A stretch of DNA of 64,000 nt from Cyanobacteria bacterium UBA5018 (lineage in GTDB: Bacteria; Cyanobacteriota; Cyanobacteriia; PCC-6307; Cyanobiaceae), in the NCBI GenBank assembly GCA_002396505.1, contig DGYA01000124.1, forward strand, positions 809-64,808, in the 5' to 3' direction. A program made the translations under genes and the position numbers. How positions within the stretch are numbered: position 1 is the first letter of the stretch; each line of letters starts with the position of its first letter. Shown piece after piece: positions 1 to 9,286 of the stretch. Under the pieces are notes generated by a model, which worked only from the letters and a program-made list of their open reading frames with translations, ran no database searches and was not told the origin of the DNA.

Positions 1-2
1 TG

Positions 3-2096
3 GCTTCCAGCGTCAGCTTCTCACTAGCCGCCATCGACAATGTGGAGAACCTACGTCTCACAGGTGCAACAGCAATCAATGGAATTGGCAACAATCTAAA
101 TAACACCATCACTGGCAATTCCGCCGCCAATAATATCTCTGGCGATGCTGGCAATGACAGCCTCAATGGCGGCGATGGAATTGACACCCTGATCGGTGGC
201 ACCGGCGACGACACTTACATCGTGGATACCACCACCGATGTGATCACAGAAGCCGCTAATGCTGGCTCCGACACCGTGGCTTCCAGCATCAGCTTCTCAC
301 TGGCCGCCATCGCCAATGTGGAGAACCTGAGCCTCACCGGCACCACAGGCATAAGCGGCACAGGCAATAGCCTCAACAACACCATTACCGGCAACAGCGG
401 CGCCAACAGCCTCAATGGCAACTCCGGCATTGACACCCTGATTGGTGGCACCGGCGACGACACTTACATCGTGGATACCACCACCGATGTGATCACAGAA
501 GCCGCTAATGCTGGCTCCGACACCGTGGCTTCCAGCGTCAGCTTCTCACTGGCAGCCATCGACAATGTGGAGAACCTGAGTCTCACAGGTGCAACGGCAA
601 TCCATGGAATTGGCAACAGTCTAAATAACGTGATCACGGGCAATTCTGCCGCCAATAATCTCTCTGGCGATGCTGGTAATGACAGCCTCAATGGCGGCGC
701 CGGCATCGACACCCTGATTGGTGGCGCCGGTGACGACACCTACATCGTGGATACCACCACCGATGTGATCACAGAAGCCGCCAATGCTGGCTCCGACTCC
801 GTGGCTTCCAGCGTCAGCTTCTCACTAGCCACAATTGCCAACGTGGAGAATCTGAGCCTCACAGGTTCAACGGCAATCAATGGAACTGGCAATACTCTGA
901 ATAACGTGATCACGGGCAATTCCGCTGCCAATAATCTCTCTGGCGATGCTGGCAACGACAGCCTCAATGGCGGTGCCGGCATCGACACCCTGATCGGTGG
1001 CGCCGGTGACGACACCTACACCGTGGATATCACCACCGATGTAATCACAGAAGCGGACAACGGTGGCATCGACACCGTGGCCTCCAGCGTCAGCTTCTCC
1101 CTAGCAACCATCGCCAATGTGGAGAATCTGAGCCTCACCGGGACTGCAGCCAATGGTACTGGTAATAGTCTGAGCAATGTTCTCACCGGTAACACTGCCA
1201 ATAACAGCCTCAATGGCGGCGACGGGGTTGACACCCTAATCGGCGGTGCCGGTAACGACACTTACATCGTGGACAGCAACACCGATGTGATTACAGAAGC
1301 GGACAATGCTGGTATCGACGCTGTGGCTTCCAGTGTCAGCTTCTCCCTGGCAGCCATCGCCAATGTGGAGAATCTGACCCTCACCGGGACTGCAGCAATC
1401 AATGGAACTGGCAACAATCTGAATAACGTCATTATTGGCAATTCCGCTGCCAATAATCTCTCTGGCGATGCTGGCAATGACAGCCTCAATGGCGGCGCCG
1501 GCATCGACACCCTGATCGGCGGCGCCGGTGACGACACCTACACCGTGGATACCACCACCGATGTGATCACAGAAGCCGCCAATGCTGGCTCCGACACCGT
1601 GGCTTCCAGCGTCAGCTTCTCACTGGCAGCCATCGCCAATGTGGAGAATCTGAGCCTCACAGGCACCGCAGGTATAAGCGGCACGGGCAACAGTCTGAAT
1701 AACACGATTGCCGGCAACAGCGGTGCCAACACCCTGATCGGCGGCGCCGGCAATGACACCATCACAGGAGGGCTCGGTGCAGACGCATTCCGGTTTGATT
1801 CACCTCTCAATTCCGGCACTAACTTAGACTCAATCACAGATTTCTCCATTATTCAGGGAGATACGATCCAGCTTTCTAGAAACGTTTTCACCGCATTTAC
1901 CACCACTGGAACTCTTGCGGCATCGGCCTTCTTCGTCGGAGCTGCAGCCACTAATGCCACTCAGCGCATCCTCTACAACAGTGCCAGCGGCCTCCTCTCC
2001 TATGACAGCGATGGCACTGGAGCTATCGGTGCCATTGGCTTCGCCACCCTCAGCTCGGGCCTAGCGCTAACCAACAGCTCCTTCTCAATCATTTGA
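3..2096 (+). CDS. RTX-type calcium-binding repeat protein, 3' part (5' end outside window)
   Basis: The frame is open from the left edge, so this is the C-terminal ~697 residues of a longer protein. It consists of long repeats of 82-92 residues. Each has a VENLxLTG beta segment, an NNxITGNS segment, one or two glycine/aspartate nonapeptides of the GGAGxDTLIGG kind, and a D-D-T-Y-I/T-V-D segment. This is the architecture of haemolysin-type (RTX) Ca2+-binding parallel beta-rolls. The last ~100 residues (GADAFRFD, then a segment containing ITDF and GDTIQLS) resemble the C-terminal RTX/serralysin-like domain that carries the uncleaved type I secretion signal. By family this is probably an extracellular or cell-surface protein exported by a type I system, but no HlyB/HlyD/TolC-like exporter is in view. 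Function (S-layer, adhesin, swimming-related or enzyme) cannot be told from this part. Confidence 0.85.
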   Translation, partial: ASSVSFSLAAIDNVENLRLTGATAINGIGNNLNNTITGNSAANNISGDAGNDSLNGGDGIDTLIGGTGDDTYIVDTTTDVITEAANAGSDTVASSISFSLAAIANVENLSLTGTTGISGTGNSLNNTITGNSGANSLNGNSGIDTLIGGTGDDTYIVDTTTDVITEAANAGSDTVASSVSFSLAAIDNVENLSLTGATAIHGIGNSLNNVITGNSAANNLSGDAGNDSLNGGAGIDTLIGGAGDDTYIVDTTTDVITEAANAGSDSVASSVSFSLATIANVENLSLTGSTAINGTGNTLNNVITGNSAANNLSGDAGNDSLNGGAGIDTLIGGAGDDTYTVDITTDVITEADNGGIDTVASSVSFSLATIANVENLSLTGTAANGTGNSLSNVLTGNTANNSLNGGDGVDTLIGGAGNDTYIVDSNTDVITEADNAGIDAVASSVSFSLAAIANVENLTLTGTAAINGTGNNLNNVIIGNSAANNLSGDAGNDSLNGGAGIDTLIGGAGDDTYTVDTTTDVITEAANAGSDTVASSVSFSLAAIANVENLSLTGTAGISGTGNSLNNTIAGNSGANTLIGGAGNDTITGGLGADAFRFDSPLNSGTNLDSITDFSIIQGDTIQLSRNVFTAFTTTGTLAASAFFVGAAATNATQRILYNSASGLLSYDSDGTGAIGAIGFATLSSGLALTNSSFSII
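190..1740 (+). repeat. In-frame long tandem repeats (276 or 246 bp) in the RTX gene
   Basis: The coding sequence is a tandem array whose anchor D-T-L-I-G-G recurs about every 276 bp. In two units it recurs after 246 bp, because one 10-residue block is missing. Nucleotide identity between units is high, and long stretches around the ACCGATGTGATCACAGAAGC segment are nearly identical. This suggests recent homogenisation by recombination. Both period lengths are multiples of three. Confidence 0.85.
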
Positions 2097-2562
2097 GCAT
2101 AGCCAGCCAACCAGCAGCCAGATCATCCATCCCCACCCAGCAGTTGATTAGGGACAAAAGGCCACACCTGGTCAACTGCTGTATTTTTTTACCATCGGGC
2201 CGGCACAGCTTTTTCTCTGGGTCAACAACGGCCGCTGGATCTTCTCATCAGACACTAAATGGTTGATGAAACACCGCCCACCATTGACCCAGCACAATTG
2301 ATCCAGCACAGGCGCAAGGCCACCTAGAAAAATCGCATAACTCACAGATCCCATGATGCGAGGGGCGTTACTAAGACTTGCTTGAGCCTGTCTCGCGGCA
2401 GTCGAATTAACAATTTTTTGAGATGCCCGCAATTCGTAGTGTTCTCAATGATCGGGGCAGGCCACATTTGCTCCCTAAGCAGGCAGAGACTTATGAACAA
2501 TACTTAATCGGCAAACAATTTACCGTAGTTACGGGTAGGCAAAACAAATCAACAGGCGAATT
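2097..2562. other. Spacer without a supported gene
   Basis: About 466 bp lie between the RTX gene and the convergent PRC-barrel gene. Short ORFs exist on both strands: 60 codons at 2423-2605 on the plus strand and 86 codons at 2172-2432 on the minus strand. Neither has a recognisable domain or a good ribosome-binding site. The only notable element is the T6-GAGATGCCC motif at 2414-2428, which recurs twice elsewhere in the window. Confidence 0.5.
2414..2428 (+). repeat. Dispersed 15-bp motif TTTTTTGAGRTGCCC, copy 1
   Basis: The sequence TTTTTTGAGATGCCC here matches copies at 29305-29319 and 36078-36092 (TTTTTTGAGGTGCCC) with one variable base. All three are in long spacers. It may be the end of a decayed mobile element; no transposase is attached. 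Confidence 0.5.
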
Positions 2563-4365
2563 TTACCAGGGATCTTCAAAGCCCGTGTCGCGATCATCTA
2601 GTTGACGGGGAGCTGGATCCTGTCGGGTGGCTGGATCCTGACGCCCGGCCTGGGGCAGGGGTTCCACCTCCACATCCAGGGGGCCACTATCTTGGCGGCG
2701 CGGCGCGGGGCGGGCCTCCAGGGCACGGCCGGAGGCAGCACTGGGCTGAAGTGGGGATTTTTCGCCTGCATCGAGCTGGCGATCCTTGATCGGATCAAGG
2801 CCGCGGCCGGCTGGTCTATCCAACTCACGGGGATCCTGATCCCAGCGGCTTTGTAGCTGAGGCTCTCGATTGGGCAGATCAAAATCTCGGCGGCCTAGAT
2901 CTCGAGGGCCGCGATCGCGGCCATAAACATCTCCACCGCCTAGATCGCGGCCATATGTATCGCGGCCAGAAGGATCGCGCCCGGAAGAATCGCCACCGCC
3001 TAGATCGCGGCTGTAATTATCACCAGTAGAAGTTTCGCGGCCACCCAAATCGCGGACCGAAGGATCACGCCAGGAAGAATCGGTACCATAAGGATCCCGA
3101 CTTAAAGCATCACGGCTATAGGCATCACGACTACCTGGATCTTCGGCCGCAGCATCGAAGCGACCTGGTTCGCGTTCATAACGATCCCGACCGTATAGAT
3201 CGCCCCTATCTTGATTGCGCCTGTCAAAATCGCCCCCGTCTAAATCTGACCTCGCTGGCTCGCCGCTATCCAAATCCCGGCGATCAAAGCCCTGCTGATC
3301 GAAATCGCGGCGATTCAGGTTAGGTTGATCCATATCCCGAGGATCGAAATCCCGACGATCCATATCCCGGCGATCGAAATCGCGGCGATCCAGATCGCGG
3401 CGATAGGAATCATCTCGATCTAGATCGAAGCGATCGCGCCCCAACTGATCCCTTTCTCTGTCTTGCCGCTCACCGCGATCGAGATCCTGGCGATCGAACT
3501 GGCCCCGGGGGCCAGCCACACCCCTGGGCTCCCGGCCTTCTGATCTGTACTCGGGCTCGTCTTCATCCAGGTAGCGGCGTTGGCGCAGGGGCTCGCGTTC
3601 GCGCCGCTCCTCCACCTCCACGTACTCCAGCTGCTCCTCTGGCACCACGGCCCGACTGGTGGCGGGCTGGATGCGGCGCTGTTCGCTGGTGGCGGCCTGG
3701 CCGGCGGCCAATTGGTTTTCCACGGGCACCATGCTGGAACGGAAGCGGTCGCGCTCTTCCTGCTCCCAGCTGGAGCCACCGATGCCAAGTTTTTCCAGCA
3801 GACCGCTGCTCAACTGCTTGAGCTTTTCGTCGGCTCCTTCATAAACAATGATTCGATCTGGGCCACTGCTCACCAGCTCCTGCACCGACAGCTCCCAGGT
3901 GCTCAACACCCCCTCCCCCAGCAGGGGCACCCCAAGGGCACCAATCACCAGGCTGGCAAGTTCGCCGGTTTCAATATCAAAACTAAAGCCAAGAACCCGG
4001 CCCAATACATTGCCAGCTTCGGTGATCACCTGGCAATTGATCACCTTGCTATAGCGCTCCGGATTGAAGGCCTCCACCAGGGAATCGGCCGAATCCACCA
4101 AAATCACATCGCCCACCTGGCGAATCCGATCCAGGGGCATCCAGCGGGGCAGGCCCGGCAGAAAGCGGGTGAGCGGGTTGTCCCGCAGGCCGAGGGCCAC
4201 CACCTCGCGACGATCGATGTCCACCACCACTTCGCCCACCACCCCCAGGCGGCGGCCTGTATCGCGGGTGATCACCTGGGTTCCCATCAGCTCAGAGCGC
4301 AGCCAGAGCCGATCGCTGGGGGTGGCTGAACCGGGATCCGCAGCAGGGGGGATGGAGGAGGTCAA
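2563..4365 (-). CDS. PRC-barrel domain protein with long Arg/Asp-repeat tail
   Basis: The protein has 600 residues and appears to start at TTG, with an AGGA about 10 bases upstream. Residues ~20-180 hold two PRC-barrel-type beta domains: MGTQVITRDTGRRLGVVGEV with a following D-I-D-R, and later VITEAGNVLGRVLGFSFDIE. These belong to the fold found in RimM and in photosynthetic reaction-centre H subunits, where it mediates protein or RNA interaction. From ~240 on the chain is highly charged low-complexity sequence. It has many RRDFD/RRDLD units, then SRD and GRD units, and finally a proline-rich end. The DNA of the tail is a degenerate repeat around GATCGCGGC. The gene lies 100 bp downstream of smc on the same strand and is probably co-transcribed. 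Its function is unknown; a scaffold or nucleoid-related role is only a guess from the neighbour. Confidence 0.8.
   Translation of the reverse strand: MTSSIPPAADPGSATPSDRLWLRSELMGTQVITRDTGRRLGVVGEVVVDIDRREVVALGLRDNPLTRFLPGLPRWMPLDRIRQVGDVILVDSADSLVEAFNPERYSKVINCQVITEAGNVLGRVLGFSFDIETGELASLVIGALGVPLLGEGVLSTWELSVQELVSSGPDRIIVYEGADEKLKQLSSGLLEKLGIGGSSWEQEERDRFRSSMVPVENQLAAGQAATSEQRRIQPATSRAVVPEEQLEYVEVEERREREPLRQRRYLDEDEPEYRSEGREPRGVAGPRGQFDRQDLDRGERQDRERDQLGRDRFDLDRDDSYRRDLDRRDFDRRDMDRRDFDPRDMDQPNLNRRDFDQQGFDRRDLDSGEPARSDLDGGDFDRRNQDRGDLYGRDRYEREPGRFDAAAEDPGSRDAYSRDALSRDPYGTDSSWRDPSVRDLGGRETSTGDNYSRDLGGGDSSGRDPSGRDTYGRDLGGGDVYGRDRGPRDLGRRDFDLPNREPQLQSRWDQDPRELDRPAGRGLDPIKDRQLDAGEKSPLQPSAASGRALEARPAPRRQDSGPLDVEVEPLPQAGRQDPATRQDPAPRQLDDRDTGFEDPW
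2880..3510 (-). repeat. Degenerate repeat encoding RD-rich units
   Basis: Runs of GATCGCGGCGAT-like sequence encode (R/S/G)-(R/G)-D-x units. The periods are in-frame multiples of three, mostly 12-36 bp. The unit resembles the cyanobacterial HIP1 octamer GCGATCGC, which itself occurs here, for example at ~2914 and ~3430. Confidence 0.7.
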
Positions 4366-4466
4366 GTCGGCAGATCCTGGACGGGTCTAGGGAGAGGTGC
4401 AGGGCCCAGTCGATCCATTGTGGCGCAGGCCGTCACGATCAGCCCATCGCGATCAAGGGGTCTCGA

Positions 4467-7400
4467 TCAGGCAGCCGGGGGCATGCCAACCACCTGGGTG
4501 TGGGCACCGCGGGCCTGGGTGACGCCGATGGTGCGGTTGGCGGCGGCGATCATCGGCCGCCGGTGGCTGACCACCAGGAACTGGGCGGCATCGGCCTGGG
4601 CGGCGATCAGCCCCGCCAGCCGCTCCACATTCACCCCATCAAGGAAGCTGTCCACCTCATCTAGGGCATAGAAGGGGGAGGGGCGAAAGCGCTGCAGGGC
4701 GAACAGGAAGCTGAGGGCGGTGAGCGACTTCTCGCCGCCGCTCATCGCCGCCAGCCGCCGCACGGCCTTGCCCTTGGGATGGGCCACCAGGGTGAGCCCC
4801 CCCTCCAGGGGCGCCTCGGGGTTATCCAGCTGCAGCTGCCCCTCCCCCTCCGATAGCCCCGCGAAGATCTCGCGGAAGTGGCCATCCACAGCCACAAATG
4901 CCTCCATGAACGCCTCCTGGCGCAGGGTGGCCACGGTTTCGATCCGCAACAGCAGCTCCTGCCGCTCCTTGCTGAGCACTTCGAGGCGTTCATCCAGCTC
5001 CGCCAGCCGCTGCTCCAGCTGTTCCAGCTCCTCTAAGGCCAGCATGTTCACCGGTTCCAAAGCCTCCATCCGCTGCTGGATGGCGTGCAGATCCCGCTGC
5101 AGGGCCTCCAGGCCAGCGGCCCGCACCAGCTCGGGAATGGCGGGGGGTGGATCGGGCAGCTGGCGCTGGAGCTGCTCCAGCCGCTGCTGGCCGCTGCGCC
5201 TCTCCTCCTGCAGCCCCAGCAGTTCCTGGGCCAGCCGCTGCAGCTGCCACTGCTGTTGTTGCAACTGTTGTCGCCGGTCGGCCAGCTGGGCTTCGGCGAT
5301 ATCCCGGGCGCGCCGCTGCTCGCCAAAACGGGTTTGCAGCTCCTGCTGGCGGCTCTCCAGGGCGGTGCGTTGCTGCTGGTCCTGCTGCTGCTGCTGTTTC
5401 CACTGCTGCCGCTCGGCCACCAGCGCCTGCACCGCCGCCACCAGGCGCCGTTCATCGCCATCGAGGGCCTGCAAGCCCGTGGTGCAACGCTCCAGCGCCA
5501 GACTCCGCTCCCGCCGGGCGGCCAGCAGGCCATCCCGCTGTTGGCGGGCGGCGGAGAGGGCGGCATCGGCGCCCTCCAACTCTCTTTGCAGGCCCTGCCA
5601 GCGGGCGACATCGCCCGAGCCGGCGGCCTGGGCTTCCGCCGCCTCCAGTTCTGCCAACCGGCTGAGCATCGGGCCGATCTGGGCCTCTAATTGCCCCTGG
5701 CGCGGGCCATCGACGCCGATCGCCGCCGCCAGGGCGGCGAGGCGCTCGGCCAGCTGTTGCTGGCGCTGCTGCTGGGGGGCCAGGGCCCTGGCGGCCGCCT
5801 TGTACTCCGCCTCCAGGGCTGCTCGACGCTGCTGGCGCTGCAGCAGCGCCGGGCGCTGGGCCTCCAGCTGCTGGGCCAGCTCCGCCTCCCGCCGCCGACA
5901 GGCCACCAGGCTCTCGCCCAGCTCCAACAAGCGCCGGCGCAGCGGTTCGGCCTCGTCGCCCTCGGGGCTGCTGCCAAAGCTGAGCTGGCCACTGCGCTGC
6001 TGCAGGCTGCCGCCGGTCATGGCGCCGCTCTTCTCCAGCAGCTCCCCGTCGAGGGTCACCGCCCGGCAGCGGCCCAATTCGCGGCGGGCGCTGCTGAGAT
6101 CGCCAAATACCAGGGTGTCGCCGAACACGTAGCGAAACACCTCGGCGTAGACCGGCTCGTGGCGCACCAGTTCCACGGCCCGCCCCACCAGGCCCCCGCC
6201 AGCGGGGCCTGGCGCTTCCCCCCGCCGCAGGGCGGCGGAATTGCTGGAGCCGGGGCTCGTGGAGCCGGCGCCGTAACCGCTGCCGCGGATCTTGTTCAGC
6301 GGCAGAAAGGTGAGCCGACCGGCGCGGCGGCTCTTGAGCAGCTCAATGGCGCGGGCGGCGATGCGGTCGTCATCCACCACCACCTGGCCGAGGCGGGCGC
6401 CGGCCGCCACCTCCAGGGCCAAGCGGTGCTGCTCCTGCACCTCCCCCAGCTGGGCGACAGGGCCATGGATGCCCTCCAGGCCGGCCTCCAGCAGCATCCG
6501 CAGGGCGCCTGTGCCACGGCTCTCCTGGAGGGTTTCGCGGCGGCTATCGAGGCGGGCGATCTCCCGCTCCAGCTGGGCCTGCTCCTGCTCCAGGCGGCTG
6601 CGGGTGCGCTGCTGCAGGGCCAGGGCTGCCGCCAGCTCCTGGAGCCCGGCCTGCGCCTGGGCCAGGTCTACTTCCAGCTGCTGCCATTCCCGTTCGGCCT
6701 GCTGCGACTGCTCGGCGGCGCTGCGGCCGGCATCGGTTTCGCCGGCCTGTTCGGCGCTTAGTTCCAGTTGGCGCTGGCGGTTCTGGCGCAGCCGTTCCAG
6801 CAGTTGCTGCAATTCGGCCTGCAGCGGCGCCAGGCCCTCGCTGAGCTGCTGGCGCTGCTGGCTGCGCTGGCGCTGCTGCTCCAGCCAGCTGCCGCTGCGG
6901 TCGGCCACCTCCCCCAGGCGCCGGCGGGAGAAGTCGACGGACGCTTCTGCATCGCGGCAGGCGACCTCGGCGGCCTGCAGGGGCTGTTCGTCGTCGTTGG
7001 CCTGGAGCAGCTGCAGCTGCTGGCGCAGCTCTGCCTGCTGGCCGGCCAGCTGCTGGCGCTGGCGCTGCAGGGCTTCTGCATCCAATTGGTGCTTTTCCGC
7101 CTGGCGGGCCAGTTCCCGGGCCCTGGCCTCCAAACCGGCCAGTTCGGCCTGCACGGCCAGCAGCTGATCTTCTCCGAGGGCCTTCACCTCAGCCTGCAGC
7201 TGTTCGAGCAGGGCGGCGGCGGCGGTGATTTCGCCTTCCTTCACCAGCAGCTCCGCCTGGCCCTGCTGTTGCTGTTGCTCGAGGGCCTGCTGGCGCTGGT
7301 CGAGCTGCCGCAGGGCCAGGGCGGCGGCCTCCCAGGCCAACAGCTGTTCCTGCAGGCGGCCTGTCTGGAGGCGCTGGCGCAGCTCCTGGTAGCTGCGGGC

Positions 7401-8105
7401 CTTGGCGCAGTCGCGCTCCAGTTTCTGGCGCGACACCAGCAGCTCCTGGCGCACGATGTCGCAGCGCTCCTGGCTTTCCTGCACCTCGCTGAGCTTGCCG
7501 CGACTCTGCTCGATGCGGGTATCGAAGAGGGCCACCCCTGCCAGTTCATCGATGATGCCGCGGCGATCGCGGGAGCTCATCGAGACGATGCGGGTGACAT
7601 CGCCCTGCATGACCACGTTGCTGCCCTCTGGATCCACCCGCAGGCGGCGCAATTGGGTCTGCAGCTGCTGCAGATTGCAGGGCACCCCGTCGGCGTTGAA
7701 GCTGCTGCTGTAGGTGCCCCCCGGCGCCACCCGCAGCCGCCGGCTGACGGTCCAGCTGCTCTGGCCGGGCTGGATCCAGGGACCCTGCTCCACCAGCTCC
7801 AGGCCCAATTCGGATGGATCGGGCTGCCAGTCGGCCAGGTCAAAGCGCACGCTGACCACGGTTTCGGCGGCGCGGCCCTGGCGGAGCATGGCGCTATTGA
7901 TCAGATCGGGCAGCCGTTCGGCGCGCATGCCGCGGCTGGTGGCCAGGCCCAGGCAGAACAGCACCGCATCGAGGATGTTGCTCTTGCCCGAGCCATTGGG
8001 GCCGGTAACCACCGTAAAACCGGTCTCGAGCGGGATCGAGATCGAGCCGCCAAACGACTTGAAGTGGGTGAGCTCGACCTGATTGATGTGGACCAACAGG
8101 CCCAT
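4467..8105 (-). CDS. smc: Chromosome segregation protein SMC
   Basis: SMC ATPase of the bacterial condensin, which binds and compacts DNA with ScpA/ScpB. From the ATG at 8105 it has 1212 residues. The N-terminal head has FKSFGG and Walker A GPNGSGKS (35-42). A very Gln/Glu/Leu/Arg-rich coiled coil follows. A hinge lies around the middle (GIHGPVAQLGEV, then RRAGRLTFLPLNKIRG and VFGDTLVFGDL). The second coiled coil ends in the C-terminal head with LSGG-type signature MSGGEKSLTALSFLFALQ and Walker B FYALDEVDSFLD. An in-frame GTG at 8141 would add 12 residues (with a closely spaced GGAG); homologues begin near the VxINQVxLTxFKSF segment, so I prefer 8105. The hinge carries a glycine/serine-rich insertion at ~6180-6290. 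The PRC-barrel gene follows on the same strand. Confidence 0.96.
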   Translation of the reverse strand: MGLLVHINQVELTHFKSFGGSISIPLETGFTVVTGPNGSGKSNILDAVLFCLGLATSRGMRAERLPDLINSAMLRQGRAAETVVSVRFDLADWQPDPSELGLELVEQGPWIQPGQSSWTVSRRLRVAPGGTYSSSFNADGVPCNLQQLQTQLRRLRVDPEGSNVVMQGDVTRIVSMSSRDRRGIIDELAGVALFDTRIEQSRGKLSEVQESQERCDIVRQELLVSRQKLERDCAKARSYQELRQRLQTGRLQEQLLAWEAAALALRQLDQRQQALEQQQQQGQAELLVKEGEITAAAALLEQLQAEVKALGEDQLLAVQAELAGLEARARELARQAEKHQLDAEALQRQRQQLAGQQAELRQQLQLLQANDDEQPLQAAEVACRDAEASVDFSRRRLGEVADRSGSWLEQQRQRSQQRQQLSEGLAPLQAELQQLLERLRQNRQRQLELSAEQAGETDAGRSAAEQSQQAEREWQQLEVDLAQAQAGLQELAAALALQQRTRSRLEQEQAQLEREIARLDSRRETLQESRGTGALRMLLEAGLEGIHGPVAQLGEVQEQHRLALEVAAGARLGQVVVDDDRIAARAIELLKSRRAGRLTFLPLNKIRGSGYGAGSTSPGSSNSAALRRGEAPGPAGGGLVGRAVELVRHEPVYAEVFRYVFGDTLVFGDLSSARRELGRCRAVTLDGELLEKSGAMTGGSLQQRSGQLSFGSSPEGDEAEPLRRRLLELGESLVACRRREAELAQQLEAQRPALLQRQQRRAALEAEYKAAARALAPQQQRQQQLAERLAALAAAIGVDGPRQGQLEAQIGPMLSRLAELEAAEAQAAGSGDVARWQGLQRELEGADAALSAARQQRDGLLAARRERSLALERCTTGLQALDGDERRLVAAVQALVAERQQWKQQQQQDQQQRTALESRQQELQTRFGEQRRARDIAEAQLADRRQQLQQQQWQLQRLAQELLGLQEERRSGQQRLEQLQRQLPDPPPAIPELVRAAGLEALQRDLHAIQQRMEALEPVNMLALEELEQLEQRLAELDERLEVLSKERQELLLRIETVATLRQEAFMEAFVAVDGHFREIFAGLSEGEGQLQLDNPEAPLEGGLTLVAHPKGKAVRRLAAMSGGEKSLTALSFLFALQRFRPSPFYALDEVDSFLDGVNVERLAGLIAAQADAAQFLVVSHRRPMIAAANRTIGVTQARGAHTQVVGMPPAA

Positions 8106-8189
8106 TCGCCAGTCATCGGAAATGTAGCGGAGGCTGCCCACCGCTCCAGGGAGTTCCTAGCCTGGGCTTAGCAACGCGCGCGAGGTTAG

Positions 8190-8885
8190 ATGGATCCCAA
8201 TACCAGGCTGAATCCAGCGACAGGCCTGGATCCCGATACCAGGCTGAATCCGGATACCAGGCTGGATCCGGAGCAACGGCTGAATCCTGAGTCCCACCTA
8301 AAACCCGAAACAAAACTGGCTGGCGAGACTGAACTGCATGGCGAGACAGGGCTGCATGACGAGACAGGGCTGGCTCTCGATCCCCCCAACCCCGCGGCGA
8401 CCAGCCCCGCGGCTGCCAGCCCCGCATGCCAGGTGCCCAAGCCGGAACCACCCGGCTGGCGGCACCAGTCCGGGGGGGCTGGGGCGGCGCAGTTGCCGCT
8501 GGTGAACAGCTTCCGCGAGCGCTTTGAGGCGCTGCTACCTCGCATCCAGGAGCAGTGGCCCAGCGTGGCCCGCCACAGCCTGGAGGCCAGCCGCGGCAGC
8601 CTAGAGGAGGTTGCGGCGGTGATCGCCAGCCAAACGGGCCGCACCGCCACGGTGGTGCAAGAACAGCTGCTGGAACTGCTGCAGGTGGCCGGCGAGCAGA
8701 CAGCCCGCCTGGCCGATGGCCTCGAACCCCTGGAGCAGCAGCTGCAGCGCCTGCTAGACGAACTCGACGCCACCCTGAGGCCCCGGCTGGAGGCGCCGGT
8801 GCGTCAGCGGCCCCTGTTGGCCGTGGGCCTGGCCGCCGGCGTGGGCCTGCTGGTTGGCATGCTGCTCTCCTCCAGACGGCGCTAG
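8190..8885 (+). CDS. Membrane-anchored DUF883/ElaB-like protein with repetitive N-terminus
   Basis: The protein has 231 residues. Residues 1-~70 are repetitive: LNPDTRLDP-type hexads, then three GET/DET-x-L units encoded by an 18-bp repeat. The middle (~105-200) is a predicted amphipathic helical region rich in Gln/Glu/Leu. The C-terminus has a hydrophobic segment LLAVGLAAGVGLLVGMLLSS followed by RRR. That ending, a helical domain plus a glycine-zipper-like membrane anchor and a basic tail, resembles the DUF883 (ElaB/YqjD) proteins that tether ribosomes or bind stress partners at the inner membrane. The next gene encodes a YqjE-like holin-fold protein 2 bp downstream, as in yqjD-yqjE loci, which supports the assignment. 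The gene is divergent from smc. Confidence 0.7.
   Translation: MDPNTRLNPATGLDPDTRLNPDTRLDPEQRLNPESHLKPETKLAGETELHGETGLHDETGLALDPPNPAATSPAAASPACQVPKPEPPGWRHQSGGAGAAQLPLVNSFRERFEALLPRIQEQWPSVARHSLEASRGSLEEVAAVIASQTGRTATVVQEQLLELLQVAGEQTARLADGLEPLEQQLQRLLDELDATLRPRLEAPVRQRPLLAVGLAAGVGLLVGMLLSSRRR
8323..8376 (+). repeat. In-frame 18-bp tandem repeat (x3) in the DUF883-like gene
   Basis: GCGAGAC/ACGAGAC anchors fall at 8323, 8341 and 8359, exactly 18 bp apart, and encode six-residue units GETELH, GETGLH and DETGLA. Upstream, at ~8209-8270, a looser repeat of GATACCAGGCTGAATC also lies inside the gene. Confidence 0.85.
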
Positions 8886-8887
8886 GC

Positions 8888-9286
8888 ATGACTGAGTCGC
8901 AACCCCAGGGCCAGGGCCAGGGTCGCGGCCCCGGAATGGCTGGCCGGGTGACGGCCCTGGCCGCCTCGGTGATGGATTTGCACGTGCGCATCGCCCTGCA
9001 GGAAATCGACCGGGAGAAGCGGCGGCTGATTGGCGGCGGCCTGTTTTTGATCCTGGGGGGAGTGTTGATGCTGCTGGCCCTGGTGGCGCTGCAGGCGGCC
9101 CTGGTGGTGTGGCTGGTGCAGGGCCAGGGCTGGCCGCTGGGCCAGGCGCTGCTGGCGGTGGCGGCCCTGGATTTGACGGTGGCTGGCGCCAGCCTGCGGC
9201 TCGGCGGCCTGCTCACCAAGGGGCCCTACCTGCCCCAAACCATCGAGGGCCTCAACCGCACCAGCCGCGCCCTGCTGGGCCGCTGA
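8888..9286 (+). CDS. Phage-holin-fold family (YqjE-like) membrane protein
   Basis: The protein has 132 residues and starts at ATG 8888, two bases after the preceding stop. It has an N-terminal amphipathic helix (VMDLHVRIALQEIDREKRR), two hydrophobic segments around 55-75 and 80-105 (GGGLFLILGGVLMLLALVAL and a second Ala/Leu-rich one), and a short cytoplasmic end. This matches the Holin-X/YqjE superfamily often paired with DUF883 proteins; the name does not imply a phage. Its stop codon and the following bases lie inside sequence shared with the DUF2887/DUF4351 gene (homology starts at 9282), so the natural C-terminus may have been altered by that duplication. Confidence 0.65.
   Translation: MTESQPQGQGQGRGPGMAGRVTALAASVMDLHVRIALQEIDREKRRLIGGGLFLILGGVLMLLALVALQAALVVWLVQGQGWPLGQALLAVAALDLTVAGASLRLGGLLTKGPYLPQTIEGLNRTSRALLGR

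Noticed and set aside
2423..2605. 60-codon ORF starting in the dispersed T6-GAGATGCCC motif
   Set aside because: No homology recognised, no ribosome-binding site, and its end overlaps the PRC-barrel gene.
4720..8171. Long ORFs on the plus strand antisense to smc (e.g. 470, 356 and 467 codons)
   Set aside because: Low-complexity Ser/Arg/Cys- or Leu/Gln-rich readings of GC-rich codons. The minus-strand SMC has all expected motifs.
8888..9286. Holin-fold gene plus nuclease-like gene as a prophage remnant
   Set aside because: The pairing with a DUF883-like gene fits the chromosomal yqjD/yqjE type, and no phage structural gene is near.
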